DNA of 64,000 nt from Streptomyces sp. NBC_00193 (GCF_026342735.1 NZ_JAPEMM010000001.1:3658001-3722000); one strand, 5' to 3'; numbered from the stretch's first letter, positions 16,430-25,361 are shown. The notes: generated by a model not told the origin, from the letters alone. Made by a program: numbers and translations.

Positions 16430-17650
16430 CTAGCTGAGGCGCTCGATGATCATGGCCATGCCCTGGCCGCCGCCGACGCACATGGTTTCGAGGCCGAACT
16501 GCTTGTCGTGGAACTGCAGGCTGTTGATCAGCGTGCCCGTGATGCGCGCGCCGGTCATCCCGAAGGGGTGACCGATGGCGATGGCCCCGCCGTTGACGTT
16601 CAGCTTCTCCAGCGGGATCTCGAGGTCCCGGTAGGAGGGGATCACCTGGGCCGCGAAGGCCTCGTTGATCTCGAACAGGTCGATGTCGCCGACGGTCAGG
16701 CCCGCCCGCTTCAGCGCCTGCTTGGAGGCCTCGACCGGGCCCAGGCCCATGATCTCGGGGGAGAGGCCGGTGACGCCGGTGGAGACGATCCGGGCCAGCG
16801 GGGTCAGGCCCAGCTCGCGCGCCTTGGTGTCGCTCATGACGACCAGCGCCGCGGCGCCGTCGTTCAGCGGACAGCAGTTGCCGGCGGTGATCAGGCCGTC
16901 GGGGCGGAAGACCGGCTTGAGGCCCTGGACGGCCTCCAGGGTGACCCCGGCGCGCGGGCCGTCGTCCTGCGAGACGACCGTGCCGTCCGGGGTGGTGACC
17001 GGGGTGATCTCGCGGGCCCAGAAGCCGTTCTTGATGGCTTCCTCGGCCAGGTTCTGCGAGCGCACGCCGAACTCGTCCATGTCGGCGCGGGTCACGCCCT
17101 TGAGGCGGGCCAGGTTCTCGGCGGTCTGCCCCATCCCGATGTACGCGTCGGGGGTGCGGCCGTCCTCGCGCGGGTCGTGCCAGGTGGAGCCGGTGGACTC
17201 GGCGACCTCCTTGGTCCGGGCCTCGGACTCGGCGAAGAGCGGGTTGTGCGTGCCCGGGATGCCGTCGGAGGAGCCGTTCACGGACCGGGAGACCATCTCC
17301 ACGCCCGCGGAGATGAAGACGTCGCCCTCGCCCGCCTTGATGGCGTGCAGCGCCATCCGGGAGGTCTGGAGCGAGGAGGCGCAGTAGCGGGTGATCGTGG
17401 TGGCGGGCAGGTGGTCCATGCCCATCTGCACCGCGACGATCCGGCCCAGGTTGTGGCCCTGCTCGCCGCCCGGGAGGCCGCAGCCCAGCATCAGGTCGTC
17501 GATCTCGCGCGGGTCCAGCCCGGGAACCTTGGCGAGGGCGGCCTGGATGACCGTGGCGGTCAGGTCGTCCGGGCGGACGTCCTTGAGGGATCCCTTGAAG
17601 GCGCGACCGATCGGCGAACGGGCGGTGGAAACGATGACGGCTTCGGGCAT
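16430..17650 (-). CDS. Acetyl-CoA C-acetyltransferase (thiolase)
   Basis: A 406-aa thiolase that condenses or cleaves acetyl-CoA/acetoacetyl-CoA or longer 3-ketoacyl-CoAs. The acyl-accepting Cys90 lies in TRYCASSLQTS, GGAIAIGHPFGMTGAR carries the catalytic His, and CVGGGQGMAMI carries the second Cys. ATG17650 is chosen (MPEAVIVSTARSPIGRAF, with GGAG 5 nt upstream); the longer reading adds 13 unlikely residues. It lies 67 bp behind the SGNH hydrolase gene, probably in one transcript. It could serve beta-oxidation or acetoacetyl-CoA supply; sequence alone does not separate these. Confidence 0.93.
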   Translation of the reverse strand: MPEAVIVSTARSPIGRAFKGSLKDVRPDDLTATVIQAALAKVPGLDPREIDDLMLGCGLPGGEQGHNLGRIVAVQMGMDHLPATTITRYCASSLQTSRMALHAIKAGEGDVFISAGVEMVSRSVNGSSDGIPGTHNPLFAESEARTKEVAESTGSTWHDPREDGRTPDAYIGMGQTAENLARLKGVTRADMDEFGVRSQNLAEEAIKNGFWAREITPVTTPDGTVVSQDDGPRAGVTLEAVQGLKPVFRPDGLITAGNCCPLNDGAAALVVMSDTKARELGLTPLARIVSTGVTGLSPEIMGLGPVEASKQALKRAGLTVGDIDLFEINEAFAAQVIPSYRDLEIPLEKLNVNGGAIAIGHPFGMTGARITGTLINSLQFHDKQFGLETMCVGGGQGMAMIIERLS

Positions 17651-17717
17651 CGGGGCTCCAAGGGAGGTGGTGTCGTACCGGGACCGCATGCGAAGTTACC
17701 GCCCCGTACCGTCGAGG

Positions 17718-18803
17718 TCACTGCCCTTGCGATGTGACTCCGGTCGCTCTGGGCGCATCCGCCGGGGCGTCCGGCGCGCCGTCCGGCCCGGCTCCTCCAG
17801 TCTGCTCCGTTCCGGCCTGCTCCGTGAGGTCCTCGCCCGGCACCCGGCGCCTGCGCCGGTACTTCAGCAGCGCCCACGCGCCGCGGGCCCCGGTCACCTC
17901 GGTGCCGGCCTGGCCCGCCGCGGCGGAGGCGGCCTTGGCCAGCGGGAGCATGTCCTCGTTGCGTGAGACGTCCAGCCGGTCCGACTCGGGCCAGACGCCC
18001 AGGGCCGCGCACAGGGTCGGCAGTATGGCCATCGCCGCGGTCGCGTACCCCTCCGCCGACGGGTGGTAGGAGTCCGGTCCGAACATCTCGCGGGGGTTCG
18101 CCGCGAACTCCGTCCCCATCAGGTCGCCGATCGAGACGGTACGGGCGCCCAGCGCGAGCACCCCGATCGTCTGGGCGGCCGCGAGCTGGCGCGAGACCCG
18201 GCGGGCCAGCCACCGCAGCGGCTGGTAGACCGGCTCGATGGTGCCGAGGTCCGGGCAGGTGCCGACCACCACCTCGGAGCCCGCGAGCCGCAGCCGCCGT
18301 ACGGCCGCGGTCAGCAGCCGCACCGACTGGGTGGGCGGCATCCGGCGGGTCACGTCATTGGCGCCGATCATGATCACGCACACGTCGGGGGGCGGGCCGT
18401 CGCCGTCCAGCAGCAGCCCCGTCTGGCGGTCCAGGTCGTCCGACATGGCACCCGAGAGCGCCACGTTGCGCAGCTCGACCGGCCGCTCGGCCACCGCCGC
18501 CAGCCCCGAGGCCAGCAGGGCTCCCGGGGTCTGCCGGGCCCGCCGCACCCCCAGCCCGGCGGCCGTGGAATCACCCAGTACGCCGAACCGCAGCGGGCCC
18601 GGACTCAGCTCGGGACCGCCGAACTCGCTCCCGTACAGCCCGTCCGCGCGCGGCGGATCCGGCAGTCCGGTGCCGACCGTCCGCTTCGCGAACTGCATCT
18701 CCGCGACCACCAGCCCGACCGCGGCGGCTCCGACGAGCCCGAGCCCGCCACCGCCGTACGCCGCTCCCGCCGCGATGCGGCGGGCCGTCCTCGCCCTGGA
18801 CAC
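17718..18803 (-). CDS. SGNH/GDSL-family hydrolase with N-terminal membrane segment
   Basis: A 361-aa predicted esterase or lipase. A hydrophobic segment (about 12-34) anchors or exports it. Block I is FGVLGDSTAAG with nucleophile Ser79, block III is MIGANDVT, and the Asp-x-x-His pair is in DSYHPSAEGY. After residue 300 the chain becomes basic and then Pro/Ala/Glu-rich (RRRRRVPGEDLTEQAGTEQ), probably disordered. It is divergent from cystathionine beta-synthase and in line with the thiolase. The substrate is unknown. Confidence 0.87.
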   Translation of the reverse strand: MSRARTARRIAAGAAYGGGGLGLVGAAAVGLVVAEMQFAKRTVGTGLPDPPRADGLYGSEFGGPELSPGPLRFGVLGDSTAAGLGVRRARQTPGALLASGLAAVAERPVELRNVALSGAMSDDLDRQTGLLLDGDGPPPDVCVIMIGANDVTRRMPPTQSVRLLTAAVRRLRLAGSEVVVGTCPDLGTIEPVYQPLRWLARRVSRQLAAAQTIGVLALGARTVSIGDLMGTEFAANPREMFGPDSYHPSAEGYATAAMAILPTLCAALGVWPESDRLDVSRNEDMLPLAKAASAAAGQAGTEVTGARGAWALLKYRRRRRVPGEDLTEQAGTEQTGGAGPDGAPDAPADAPRATGVTSQGQ

Positions 18804-18972
18804 CCTTCAAGCCACCTTCTCGGTCCCTTTGGCCGGATCCCTGCGCCGTCCCCTGCAGACCCCGCCGTCCTGTTGACCTTCCTGCCCCGTACGGACGGTC
18901 GGTCAATCCCTTTCCGCATAGTCTGGCGGTGCCTCCCGGAGAACCCGTGGAGTCCCCTCCTTGGAGAACATG

Positions 18973-20358
18973 GTGCAATTCCACGACTCGATGATCAGCC
19001 TCGTCGGCAACACCCCGCTGGTGAAGCTCAACCGTGTGACCGAAGGCCTCCAGGCCACCGTCCTTGCCAAGGTCGAGTACTTCAATCCCGGCGGATCCGT
19101 GAAGGACCGGATCGCCGTCAGGATGATCGAGGCCGCCGAACAGAGCGGAGCACTCAAGCCCGGCGGCACCATCGTGGAGCCCACGAGCGGCAACACGGGT
19201 GTAGGACTCGCCATCGTGGCCCAGCAGAAGGGCTACAAGTGCATCTTCGTCTGCCCCGACAAGGTCTCGGCTGACAAGATCAACGTCATGCGCGCGTACG
19301 GCGCCGAGGTCGTGGTCTGCCCGACCGCCGTCGACCCCGAGCACCCGGACTCGTACTACAACGTGTCCGACCGCCTCGTGCGCGAGACCCCGGGCGCCTG
19401 GAAGCCCGACCAGTACAGCAACCCGAACAACTCGCGCTCGCACTACGAGACCACCGGCCCCGAGCTCTGGGAGCAGACGGCCGGGAAGATCACCCACTTC
19501 GTCGCCGGCGTCGGCACGGGCGGCACGATCTCGGGCACCGGCCGGTACCTCAAGGAAGCCTCCGACGGCCGGGTGAAGATCATCGGCGCGGACCCCGAGG
19601 GCTCGGTCTACTCCGGCGGCTCGGGCCGCCCGTACCTCGTCGAGGGTGTCGGCGAGGACTTCTGGCCCACCGCCTACGACCCGAACGTGACCGACGAGAT
19701 CATCGCGGTGTCCGACAAGGACTCCTTCCAGATGACCCGCCGCCTCGCCAAGGAGGAGGGCCTCCTCGTCGGCGGCTCCTGCGGCATGGCGGTCGTCGCC
19801 GCGCTGCGAGCGGCCGAGGGCCTCGGCCCGGACGACGTGGTCGTCGTCCTGCTCCCGGACAGCGGGCGCGGCTACATCAGCAAGATCTTCAACGACGAGT
19901 GGATGGCCGGACACGGCTTCCTGGAGGACGCGGGCCCCTCGGCCCGCATCCGGGACGTGCTCGCGGACAAGGCGGGCGGCATCCCCTCCCTGGTCCACAT
20001 GCACCCCGAGGAGACCGTCGGCGAGGCCATCGAGGTGCTGCGCGAGTACGGCGTCTCGCAGATGCCGATCGTCAAGCCGGGCGCCGGCCACCCCGACGTG
20101 ATGGCGGCCGAGGTCATCGGCTCCGTGGTCGAGAAGGAGCTGCTGGCGGCGCTGTTCGCCGGTGGCGCCTCGCTCGGCGACCCGCTGGAGAAGCACATGA
20201 GCGCGCCGCTGCCGCAGGTCGGCTCCGGCGAGCCCGTCTCCGAGCTGATGGCGGTGCTCGGCGAGGCCGACGCGGCGATCGTGCTGGTCGAGGGCAAGCC
20301 GACCGGTGTGGTGAGCCGTCAGGACCTGCTGGCGTTCCTGGCCAAGGGCGCCAAGTAG
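18973..20358 (+). CDS. Cystathionine beta-synthase
   Basis: A 461-aa PLP enzyme that joins serine and homocysteine to give cystathionine in transsulphuration. The PLP lysine is Lys44 in GGSVKDR, the phosphate loop is TSGNTGVGLA/GTGGTISGTG, and GGSCGMAV is the late catalytic motif. Two CBS domains follow (about 335-460, including TVGEAIEVLREYGVSQMPIV and VVSRQDLLAFLAKGAK); in other family members such domains bind adenosyl ligands. GTG18973 has GGAG 6 nt upstream and beats ATG18970 (3 nt) and TTG18961. It was distinguished from cysteine synthase by the CBS pair and its length. Confidence 0.93.
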   Translation: MQFHDSMISLVGNTPLVKLNRVTEGLQATVLAKVEYFNPGGSVKDRIAVRMIEAAEQSGALKPGGTIVEPTSGNTGVGLAIVAQQKGYKCIFVCPDKVSADKINVMRAYGAEVVVCPTAVDPEHPDSYYNVSDRLVRETPGAWKPDQYSNPNNSRSHYETTGPELWEQTAGKITHFVAGVGTGGTISGTGRYLKEASDGRVKIIGADPEGSVYSGGSGRPYLVEGVGEDFWPTAYDPNVTDEIIAVSDKDSFQMTRRLAKEEGLLVGGSCGMAVVAALRAAEGLGPDDVVVVLLPDSGRGYISKIFNDEWMAGHGFLEDAGPSARIRDVLADKAGGIPSLVHMHPEETVGEAIEVLREYGVSQMPIVKPGAGHPDVMAAEVIGSVVEKELLAALFAGGASLGDPLEKHMSAPLPQVGSGEPVSELMAVLGEADAAIVLVEGKPTGVVSRQDLLAFLAKGAK

Positions 20359-20370
20359 TCCGAAGCCGCA

Positions 20371-20395
20371 GCACCCGTACGGCCCGTACGGGTGC
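20371..20395 (+). terminator. Hairpin after cystathionine beta-synthase
   Basis: GCACCCGTACGG (20371-20382) is repeated in inverse at 20384-20395, with almost no loop. Confidence 0.55.
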
Positions 20396-20427
20396 GTGCG
20401 CGCGGACGACGCGCAAACGGTACGGGC

Positions 20428-20441
20428 CCGTCACGTGACGG
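20428..20441. promoter_or_regulatory. 14-bp perfect palindrome CCGTCACGTGACGG
   Basis: This is a perfect dyad with a CACGTG centre in the 20359-20725 gap. It is followed by TTAACAAGG and a structured GC-rich stretch. It may be a regulator site or the start of a small transcript. Confidence 0.45.
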
Positions 20442-20610
20442 CAGCACCCGCTTAACAAGGCTCCTGCACAGTGGTGGTTGTCGGCAGGGAAGCCCGGGAA
20501 ACCGGGACCCGGCCGGCACCACGAACGGCGTCGGCGCACCTCCGGAGCGGCTCCCGGACAGCGTTGGACGCCACGGACGCGCGGACGGCCCTGACCCGGC
20601 CCGTGTCCTG

Positions 20611-20665
20611 CGCGGGGACCGCCGTCGTCCCGCCCCCGGGAAACCGGGGTGCGGCGGTCCCCGCG
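20611..20665. terminator. Two-storey hairpin, likely bidirectional terminator
   Basis: A 14-bp perfect outer stem (20611-20624 with 20652-20665) encloses a second hairpin (CCCGG-GAAA-CCGGG region, 20635-20647). It lies 60 bp past the stop of the minus-strand gene at 20726 and would also end anything reading rightwards. Confidence 0.7.
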
Positions 20666-20725
20666 CATAAACATGTGCGCGGGCGCCCGCGGGCCCTTGA
20701 AGCCGCCGCCCCTGATGCCCGCCCG

Positions 20726-21112
20726 TCAGTCCAGCGCGTCGGTACCGCGCTCGCCGTGGTGGCGGCGGAACTTCGCCGCGTGGACGAAGTTGACGCCCAG
20801 GATGCCGAGCCAGGCGACGACCAGACCGCTGAGCTGCGCGTGGGCTGCGCCGATCGCGGAGAGCGGGATCGCCAGCACCAGGGTGACGATCGCGAAGCCG
20901 AAGCGCTCGCCGAAGTTGCCCTCCGGGGAGCCGGCCGCGCCCGGATGGGTGCCGCGGGCCGCGGTGAGCCGCTCCTCCGCGAGGCGCCGGCGCACCTGCG
21001 TGTCGACCTTCTCCACGAACGAGTCCACCAGCGCGGCCTCGTACTCGGTCCCCAGCTCCCGCCGGGCGTCGAGCGTGGCGGAGAGTTCCTTCTTCAGCTC
21101 CTGCGACTCCAT
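20726..21112 (-). CDS. Small integral membrane protein, hypothetical
   Basis: A 128-aa protein with a charged N-terminal helix (1-45, SQELKKELSATLDARRELGTEYEAALVDSFVEKVD) followed by two membrane segments (about 72-90 and 93-110) and a basic tail. This layout (amphipathic helix plus two TM) is common in actinobacterial proteins of unknown role. Its ATG is 9 bp after the stop of the MFS pseudogene, so it may have been coupled to that gene. Confidence 0.75.
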   Translation of the reverse strand: MESQELKKELSATLDARRELGTEYEAALVDSFVEKVDTQVRRRLAEERLTAARGTHPGAAGSPEGNFGERFGFAIVTLVLAIPLSAIGAAHAQLSGLVVAWLGILGVNFVHAAKFRRHHGERGTDALD

Positions 21113-21121
21113 CCCGTCACC

Positions 21122-22180
21122 CTAGGAGCCGCCGTCCTTGGCGGCACTGGGGCTAGCCCCCGTATCGCGGGACGGCCCCGCATCGCGCCGCACGAGCCCG
21201 CGGACGGGGCGTACGACGACGAGGGCGAGGGCGCAGCCCAGGCTGATCGCGGCGCCCGCCAGCAGGAGCGGGCGGACGCCGACGAGGCTGCTCGCCGGGC
21301 CCGAGAGGACCTGGCCGAGCGGGATGGCGAGGATCGAACCGCCCACCTCGTACGCCGTCACGCGGTTGAGCCGGTCCTCGGGGATCTGGGTCTGCACCGT
21401 GGTGGACCACTGCACGCCCCAGAACGCCCAGCCCACACCGCTGATCGCGTAGCCGAGCATGAGCAGCGGCAGGGCCGGGACCAGGGCCGCGGCCAGCGGC
21501 ATCATCGGGAACAGGAACATCGCGAAGCCGCCGCCGAGCAGTGGGCGGACCGGGCGGATCCGGATCGCGACGAGCCCGCCGAGGACGCAGCCGGCACCGA
21601 AGGCGCCCTCCGCGTACCCGAAGGCGGCCTTGCCGTGCTCGGCGATGATCGAGGCCGCGCCGAGCGGGGTGAGCGGTCCCCAGACGAAGACCCCGAGCAC
21701 CCACCAGATCAGGATCACCGCCCACAGCCAGGACCTGGAGCGGAACTCGTCCCAGCCCTCCCGCAGGTTCGTGAGGGTGGACTGCGAGCGGTCGGGTGCG
21801 AAGCGGGGGAGCCGCAGCGCGAGCAGGCAGACCCCGCTGATCGCGAAGGTGGCGGCGTCGATCAGGAAGACCCAGGCCGTCGAGGTGGCCGCGACCAGCA
21901 CGCCGGCGAGCGCCGGCCCGGCCATCGTGGCCATCCCCTGGCTCACCCGCAGCACCCCGTTGGCCTGGGTGGGGTCGGTGGAGACCTGGGGGACGAGGCT
22001 GGAGGTGCCCGGCTGGAACATCGCGGTCGCGATGCCGCCGAGGACCGATCCGCCGATGACGAACCACAGGGTGGGGTGGCCGAGCGGACGGTGTGCGTGC
22101 TGATCATCTGCGGCAGGGGGTGGAACCAGGTCCGTGAACACCCCGCCGAAGACGACGAGGAGGGCGAAGGCCCTCCATCT
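21122..22180 (-). pseudogene. MFS transporter, N-terminally truncated
   Basis: From about 22180 to the stop at 21122 the translation reads as the latter part of an MFS_3/EntS-type exporter (LWFVIGGSVLGGIATAMFQPGTSSLVPQV..., membrane helices to RPLLLAGAAISLGCALALVVV). The expected first two to three helices are missing. Upstream of WRAFALLVVFGGVFTDLVPP the frame continues only as Arg/Ser-rich nonsense through a hairpin that looks like an insertion-sequence end. Around 22090-22140 two frames each carry plausible segments (VFTDLVPP in one, PQMISTHT in another), which suggests a small frameshift as well. The gene is probably inactive. Confidence 0.65.
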
Positions 22181-22234
22181 ACACGTCGGGTATGCACCCG
22201 ATGTTGCTCGCCTCGTAGCCGAGGGAGATCGTGA

Positions 22235-22267
22235 CTCCTCCCCCTCGTGAACGAGGGGGCTTCTCAC
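22235..22267. mobile_element. Possible IS200/IS605-family end remnant
   Basis: CCCCCTCG-TGAA-CGAGGGGG (22240-22259) followed by CTTCTCACTCG resembles the subterminal hairpin at the right end of tnpB-type (IS1341-like) elements as I recall them in Streptomyces. No transposase gene remains. It lies exactly where the MFS gene loses its 5' part. The remainder of 22181-22602 shows no other gene and contains the promoter region of the RpiR regulator. Confidence 0.4.
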
Positions 22268-22602
22268 TCGGGATCGAGACCCCTCATGACGGCCAAGCCC
22301 TGACCGCTGCCAAAGCAGATGTGCAGCGTACTGCACCGCTCCGGTACTCAGCAGGCGAACAATTCAACTGGACGGGGACGGGAGGGATGTTAACCGGATG
22401 GATCTCGGCGGCCGGCGCCTGAGGATCAAGGGTGGGCTCCGGGTGGTCAAGCGAATTGGCCGGGGCCGGGGCGCGGCACCGGGAGGTCTCGGATGACGGG
22501 ATCGGGTTGCCGTCCTGCATAGCCGCATGCAGAGTGCTCGGAGACTGAATATCCCGTCGGTGGCCGCCCGGCCGCCGGGTGGGCGGGACGGAGGGGAACG
22601 GG

Positions 22603-23445
22603 ATGAGCGAGAGCCCTGCGGCCCGGCTGCAGAAGCTGTTCGAGGGGCACCGGCTGACGCCGACCCAGCGGCGGATCGCGCACTGCATGGTGCGCGGCGC
22701 GGCGGAGGTGCCGTTCCTGTCGAGCGTGGAGCTCGCCGAGCTGGCCGGGGTGAGCCAGCCGTCGGTGACCCGGTTCGCGGTGGCGCTGGGCTTCGACGGC
22801 TACCCCGCGCTGCGCCGGCACCTGCGCGAAGTGGCCCCCGCCGAGCGGGCCGCGGGCGGGGAGGAGGACGCGTACAACGAGTACCAGCAGGCCGTACAGG
22901 GCGAGATCGAGAACCTGCGGCAGCTCTCGGCGATGCTGGCCGACCCGGCGCCGGTGCAGGAGGCGGGGCGGCTGCTGGCCGGGTCGAGCCCGCTGCCCGT
23001 ACTGGGGCTGCGCGCGGCCTCCTCGCAGGCGCGCGGGTTCGCGTACTTCGCCGCGAAGGTCCATCCGGACGTCCGGCTGCTCGACGAGGGCGGCTCGATG
23101 CTCGCCGACCGGATCGACGCGGCCGCGGGCGCCGGGGCCTCGGCCCTGCTGTGCTTCGCGCTGCCCCGGCATCCGAAGGAGGTCGCCGAGGCGCTGGAGC
23201 ACGCGCGGGGGGCCGGGCTGACGGTGGTCACGGTCGCCGATTCGGCCTTCGCGCCGGTGGCTCGCCACTCCGACCTGCTGATCCCGGCGCCCGTCGGTAC
23301 CGGCCTGGCCTTCGACACGGCGTGCGCGCCGATGCTGCTGGGGCGGGTGCTGCTGGAGGCGATGGCGGACGCGCTGCCGGACGCGCAGGCGCGGCTGGAG
23401 GCCTTCGACGCGCGGGCCGCGGCGCGGGGGCTGTTCGTGGAGTAG
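22603..23445 (+). CDS. RpiR/MurR-family transcriptional regulator
   Basis: A 280-aa regulator with an N-terminal HTH_6 domain (about 5-80; LTPTQRRIAHCMV... LSSVELAELAGVSQPSVTRFAVALGFDGYPALRRHL). A C-terminal SIS sugar-phosphate isomerase-like domain (about 115-270; VLGLRAASSQARGFAYFA, VVTVADSAFAPVARHSDLLI) usually binds a phosphosugar. ATG22603 follows GGAGGGGAACGGG. No sugar genes lie beside it. The nearest catabolic genes are the hut operon 4 kb away, so its target is unclear. Confidence 0.88.
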   Translation: MSESPAARLQKLFEGHRLTPTQRRIAHCMVRGAAEVPFLSSVELAELAGVSQPSVTRFAVALGFDGYPALRRHLREVAPAERAAGGEEDAYNEYQQAVQGEIENLRQLSAMLADPAPVQEAGRLLAGSSPLPVLGLRAASSQARGFAYFAAKVHPDVRLLDEGGSMLADRIDAAAGAGASALLCFALPRHPKEVAEALEHARGAGLTVVTVADSAFAPVARHSDLLIPAPVGTGLAFDTACAPMLLGRVLLEAMADALPDAQARLEAFDARAAARGLFVE

Positions 23446-23479
23446 GCGAGCGGGCGAGGGGGCCTGCGGGCGAGCGGGC

Positions 23480-24631
23480 CTAGCGGTAGTTCAGCTCCGC
23501 CAGCTCGGTGGCCAGGCGCTTGTTCAGCGCCGGGACGCGGGCGAGGAGCGGGAGCAGGGTGTTGCGTACGGCGCGCAGGGCGGGGTTGCGGGTGGTGGCG
23601 ATCCGGGTCATCCGGTCGGTCAGTGCGACCACGCGCAGGGCGACGGGGCGTCGGGTGGCCTCGTAGGCGTCGAGGGCCTCGTCGGTGGCGGTGGCGGGGG
23701 TTGCGCTGAGGGCGCGGCCGAGGGCGTGGCCGTCCTGGATGCCGGTGTTCATGCCCTGGCCGCCGGCCGGGCTGTGTACGTGCGCGGCGTCGCCGGCGAG
23801 CAGCAGGCGGCCGGAGCGGTAGTGGTCCGCGACCCGGTGGTGGACCCGGAACCGCGAGGACCAGACGACGTCGGTGACGGTGGCCTGGGCGGGGGCGCGG
23901 GCGTCCAGCAGGGCCTGGACGAAGGGCAGACCGGGCTCGGCGGGGGCGTCGTCGACGGTGGAGACCACGCGGTAGCGGCCTCCGGGGAGCGGGGCGACCA
24001 CGGTGAGACCGGCGGCGCCGAAGGTGAGGGAGACCTCGCGGGGGCCCGGGGCCCAGTCCATGGTGACGTCGGCGAGGACGAAGGACTCCTCGTAGGTGCT
24101 GCCGGTGAAACCGATCCCGGCGGCCTCGCGGACCGTGCTGTGCATCCCGTCGGCGCCGACGGCGTAGGCGGCGCGCAGGGTTTCGCCGGTGGCGGTGGTG
24201 AGGGTGACCCCGGCGGCGTCCTGGGTGACGGTGGTGACCTCGTACGGGCGGTGGACCTCGTGGCCGAGGGCGTGCAGCCGGCCGAGGAGCACGGCCTCTG
24301 TCTGGTCCTGGGGAACCATCAGGGCGTACGAGTGGGCCGTGGGCAGGCCGTCGAAGCTGACGGCGGCGAGCGGGCGGGCGCCGTCGCGGATCCGGAACCG
24401 GGTGACGGCCGTGCCCCGGCGGACCAGCTCGGCGGAGGTGGCCGGGTCGAGCTCGTCGAGCACCTCCAGGGTGCGGGCGTGGACCACGGCGGCGCGGGAG
24501 GTGTTGGCGCCCTCGGCCTGCCGGTCCAGGAGCACGAAGTCGACGCCGGCCCCGGCGAGGGTCAGGGCGAGGGTGAGGCCGGTGGGGCCGGCTCCGACGA
24601 TGGCGACGCGGGTGGTGGCGGGGAGCGACAT
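23480..24631 (-). CDS. FAD-dependent aromatic monooxygenase/hydroxylase
   Basis: A 383-aa class A flavin monooxygenase (PHBH/UbiH fold), short relative to the three-domain phenol hydroxylases. The FAD loop is VAIVGAGPTGLTLALTLAGAG (about 9-29). YAVGADGMHSTVREAAGI is the DG motif binding FAD and NAD(P)H, and RLLLAGDAAHVHSPAGGQGMNTGIQDGHALGRAL is the GD motif. ATG24631 has GGAGGAG 7 nt upstream. It is divergent from a TetR gene across an operator-packed 106-bp region, so it is very likely the TetR target. Similar enzymes confer resistance to tetracycline- or rifamycin-type drugs or degrade aromatics. Confidence 0.88.
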   Translation of the reverse strand: MSLPATTRVAIVGAGPTGLTLALTLAGAGVDFVLLDRQAEGANTSRAAVVHARTLEVLDELDPATSAELVRRGTAVTRFRIRDGARPLAAVSFDGLPTAHSYALMVPQDQTEAVLLGRLHALGHEVHRPYEVTTVTQDAAGVTLTTATGETLRAAYAVGADGMHSTVREAAGIGFTGSTYEESFVLADVTMDWAPGPREVSLTFGAAGLTVVAPLPGGRYRVVSTVDDAPAEPGLPFVQALLDARAPAQATVTDVVWSSRFRVHHRVADHYRSGRLLLAGDAAHVHSPAGGQGMNTGIQDGHALGRALSATPATATDEALDAYEATRRPVALRVVALTDRMTRIATTRNPALRAVRNTLLPLLARVPALNKRLATELAELNYR

Positions 24632-24650
24632 CTTGGTTCTCCTCCGGGAT

Positions 24651-24737
24651 GCCAACGGTTGTTGGCCAACGGCTGTTGACCTAAGGGTGCGGCGGCGGTG
24701 GTGGTATGTCAACGGTTGTTGGCCTACGGTTGTTGGC
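24651..24737. promoter_or_regulatory. Four TetR-type operator copies between divergent genes
   Basis: A 16-bp unit close to GCCAACGGTTGTTGGC occurs at 24651, 24665, 24708 and 24722. These form two tandem pairs, each with a 14-bp step, one pair beside each gene. Each unit holds the dyad CAAC-N4-GTTG, with changes in single positions. The last copy ends at the base before the TetR ATG, so a repressor bound there would block the start itself. Confidence 0.85.
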
Positions 24738-25361
24738 ATGACGAGAGATGGAGTGGACGGGGTGGACGGGGTGGCCGGGGAGACCGGGGTGGCCGGTGCT
24801 GCGGGGGAGACCCGGGGCGGGCAGACCAAAGCGGCGATCCTGCGGGCGGCGCGGGAGCGGTTCGCCGCGCAGGGGTACGAGCGGACGACGATCCGCGGCG
24901 TCGCGGCGGACGCGGGGATCGATCCGTCGATGGTGATGCGGTACTTCGGCAGCAAGGAGCGGCTCTTCGACGCGGCGCTCGAGGTGGACCTGCGGCTGCC
25001 TGATCTGGCGGGGGTTGCGGAGGGGGAGCTGGCGCGGGTGCTCGTGCGGCACTTCGTGGAGCGGTGGGAGGGGGATCCGGCGGATGATGCGCTGCTCGTG
25101 CTGTTGCGCTCCGCGGTGACCAATGAGGCGGCGGCGGCGCGCATGCGGGAGGTTTTCGCGGGGCAGGTTGCGCCGGGGCTGGCGGCTGCGCTCGGGGCGG
25201 AGCGGGGGGTGCGGGTGGCGGGCCTGGTCTCCACCCATCTCCTGGGGCTGGCCCTGACCCGCTACCTGCTGCGGCTGCCCCCGATGACGGCGCTCTCGCC
25301 GGAGGCGGTGGTCGCATCCCTGACCCCGGCGCTGGAGGCGACCCTCCGCTCCACCCCTTGA
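24738..25361 (+). CDS. TetR-family repressor
   Basis: A 207-aa regulator. A Gly/Val/Asp repeat tail (DGVDGVDGVAGETGVAGAAGE, residues 4-24) precedes the helix-turn-helix (about 30-75, ILRAARERFAAQGYERTTIRGVAADAGIDPSMVMRYFGSKERLFDAAL). The C-terminal ligand domain is of the TetR_C_33/PsrA-like type (EGDPADDALLVLLRSAVTNEAAAARMREVF). No Shine-Dalgarno sequence precedes ATG24738 and operator DNA runs up to it, which suggests leaderless, autoregulated expression. It should repress the divergent monooxygenase and respond to that enzyme's substrate. Confidence 0.88.
   Translation: MTRDGVDGVDGVAGETGVAGAAGETRGGQTKAAILRAARERFAAQGYERTTIRGVAADAGIDPSMVMRYFGSKERLFDAALEVDLRLPDLAGVAEGELARVLVRHFVERWEGDPADDALLVLLRSAVTNEAAAARMREVFAGQVAPGLAAALGAERGVRVAGLVSTHLLGLALTRYLLRLPPMTALSPEAVVASLTPALEATLRSTP

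Noticed and set aside
18571..20196. Minus-strand 541-residue open frame opposite cystathionine beta-synthase
   Set aside because: It is fully antisense to a well-recognised PLP enzyme gene and has only low-complexity Val/Gly/Asp/Arg content.
20471..20600. Cobalamin riboswitch, suggested by AGGGAAGCCCGGGAAACCGGG
   Set aside because: The GCCACTG part of the B12 core is absent and no gene reads away from it in that direction. It is kept only as an unassigned structured region.
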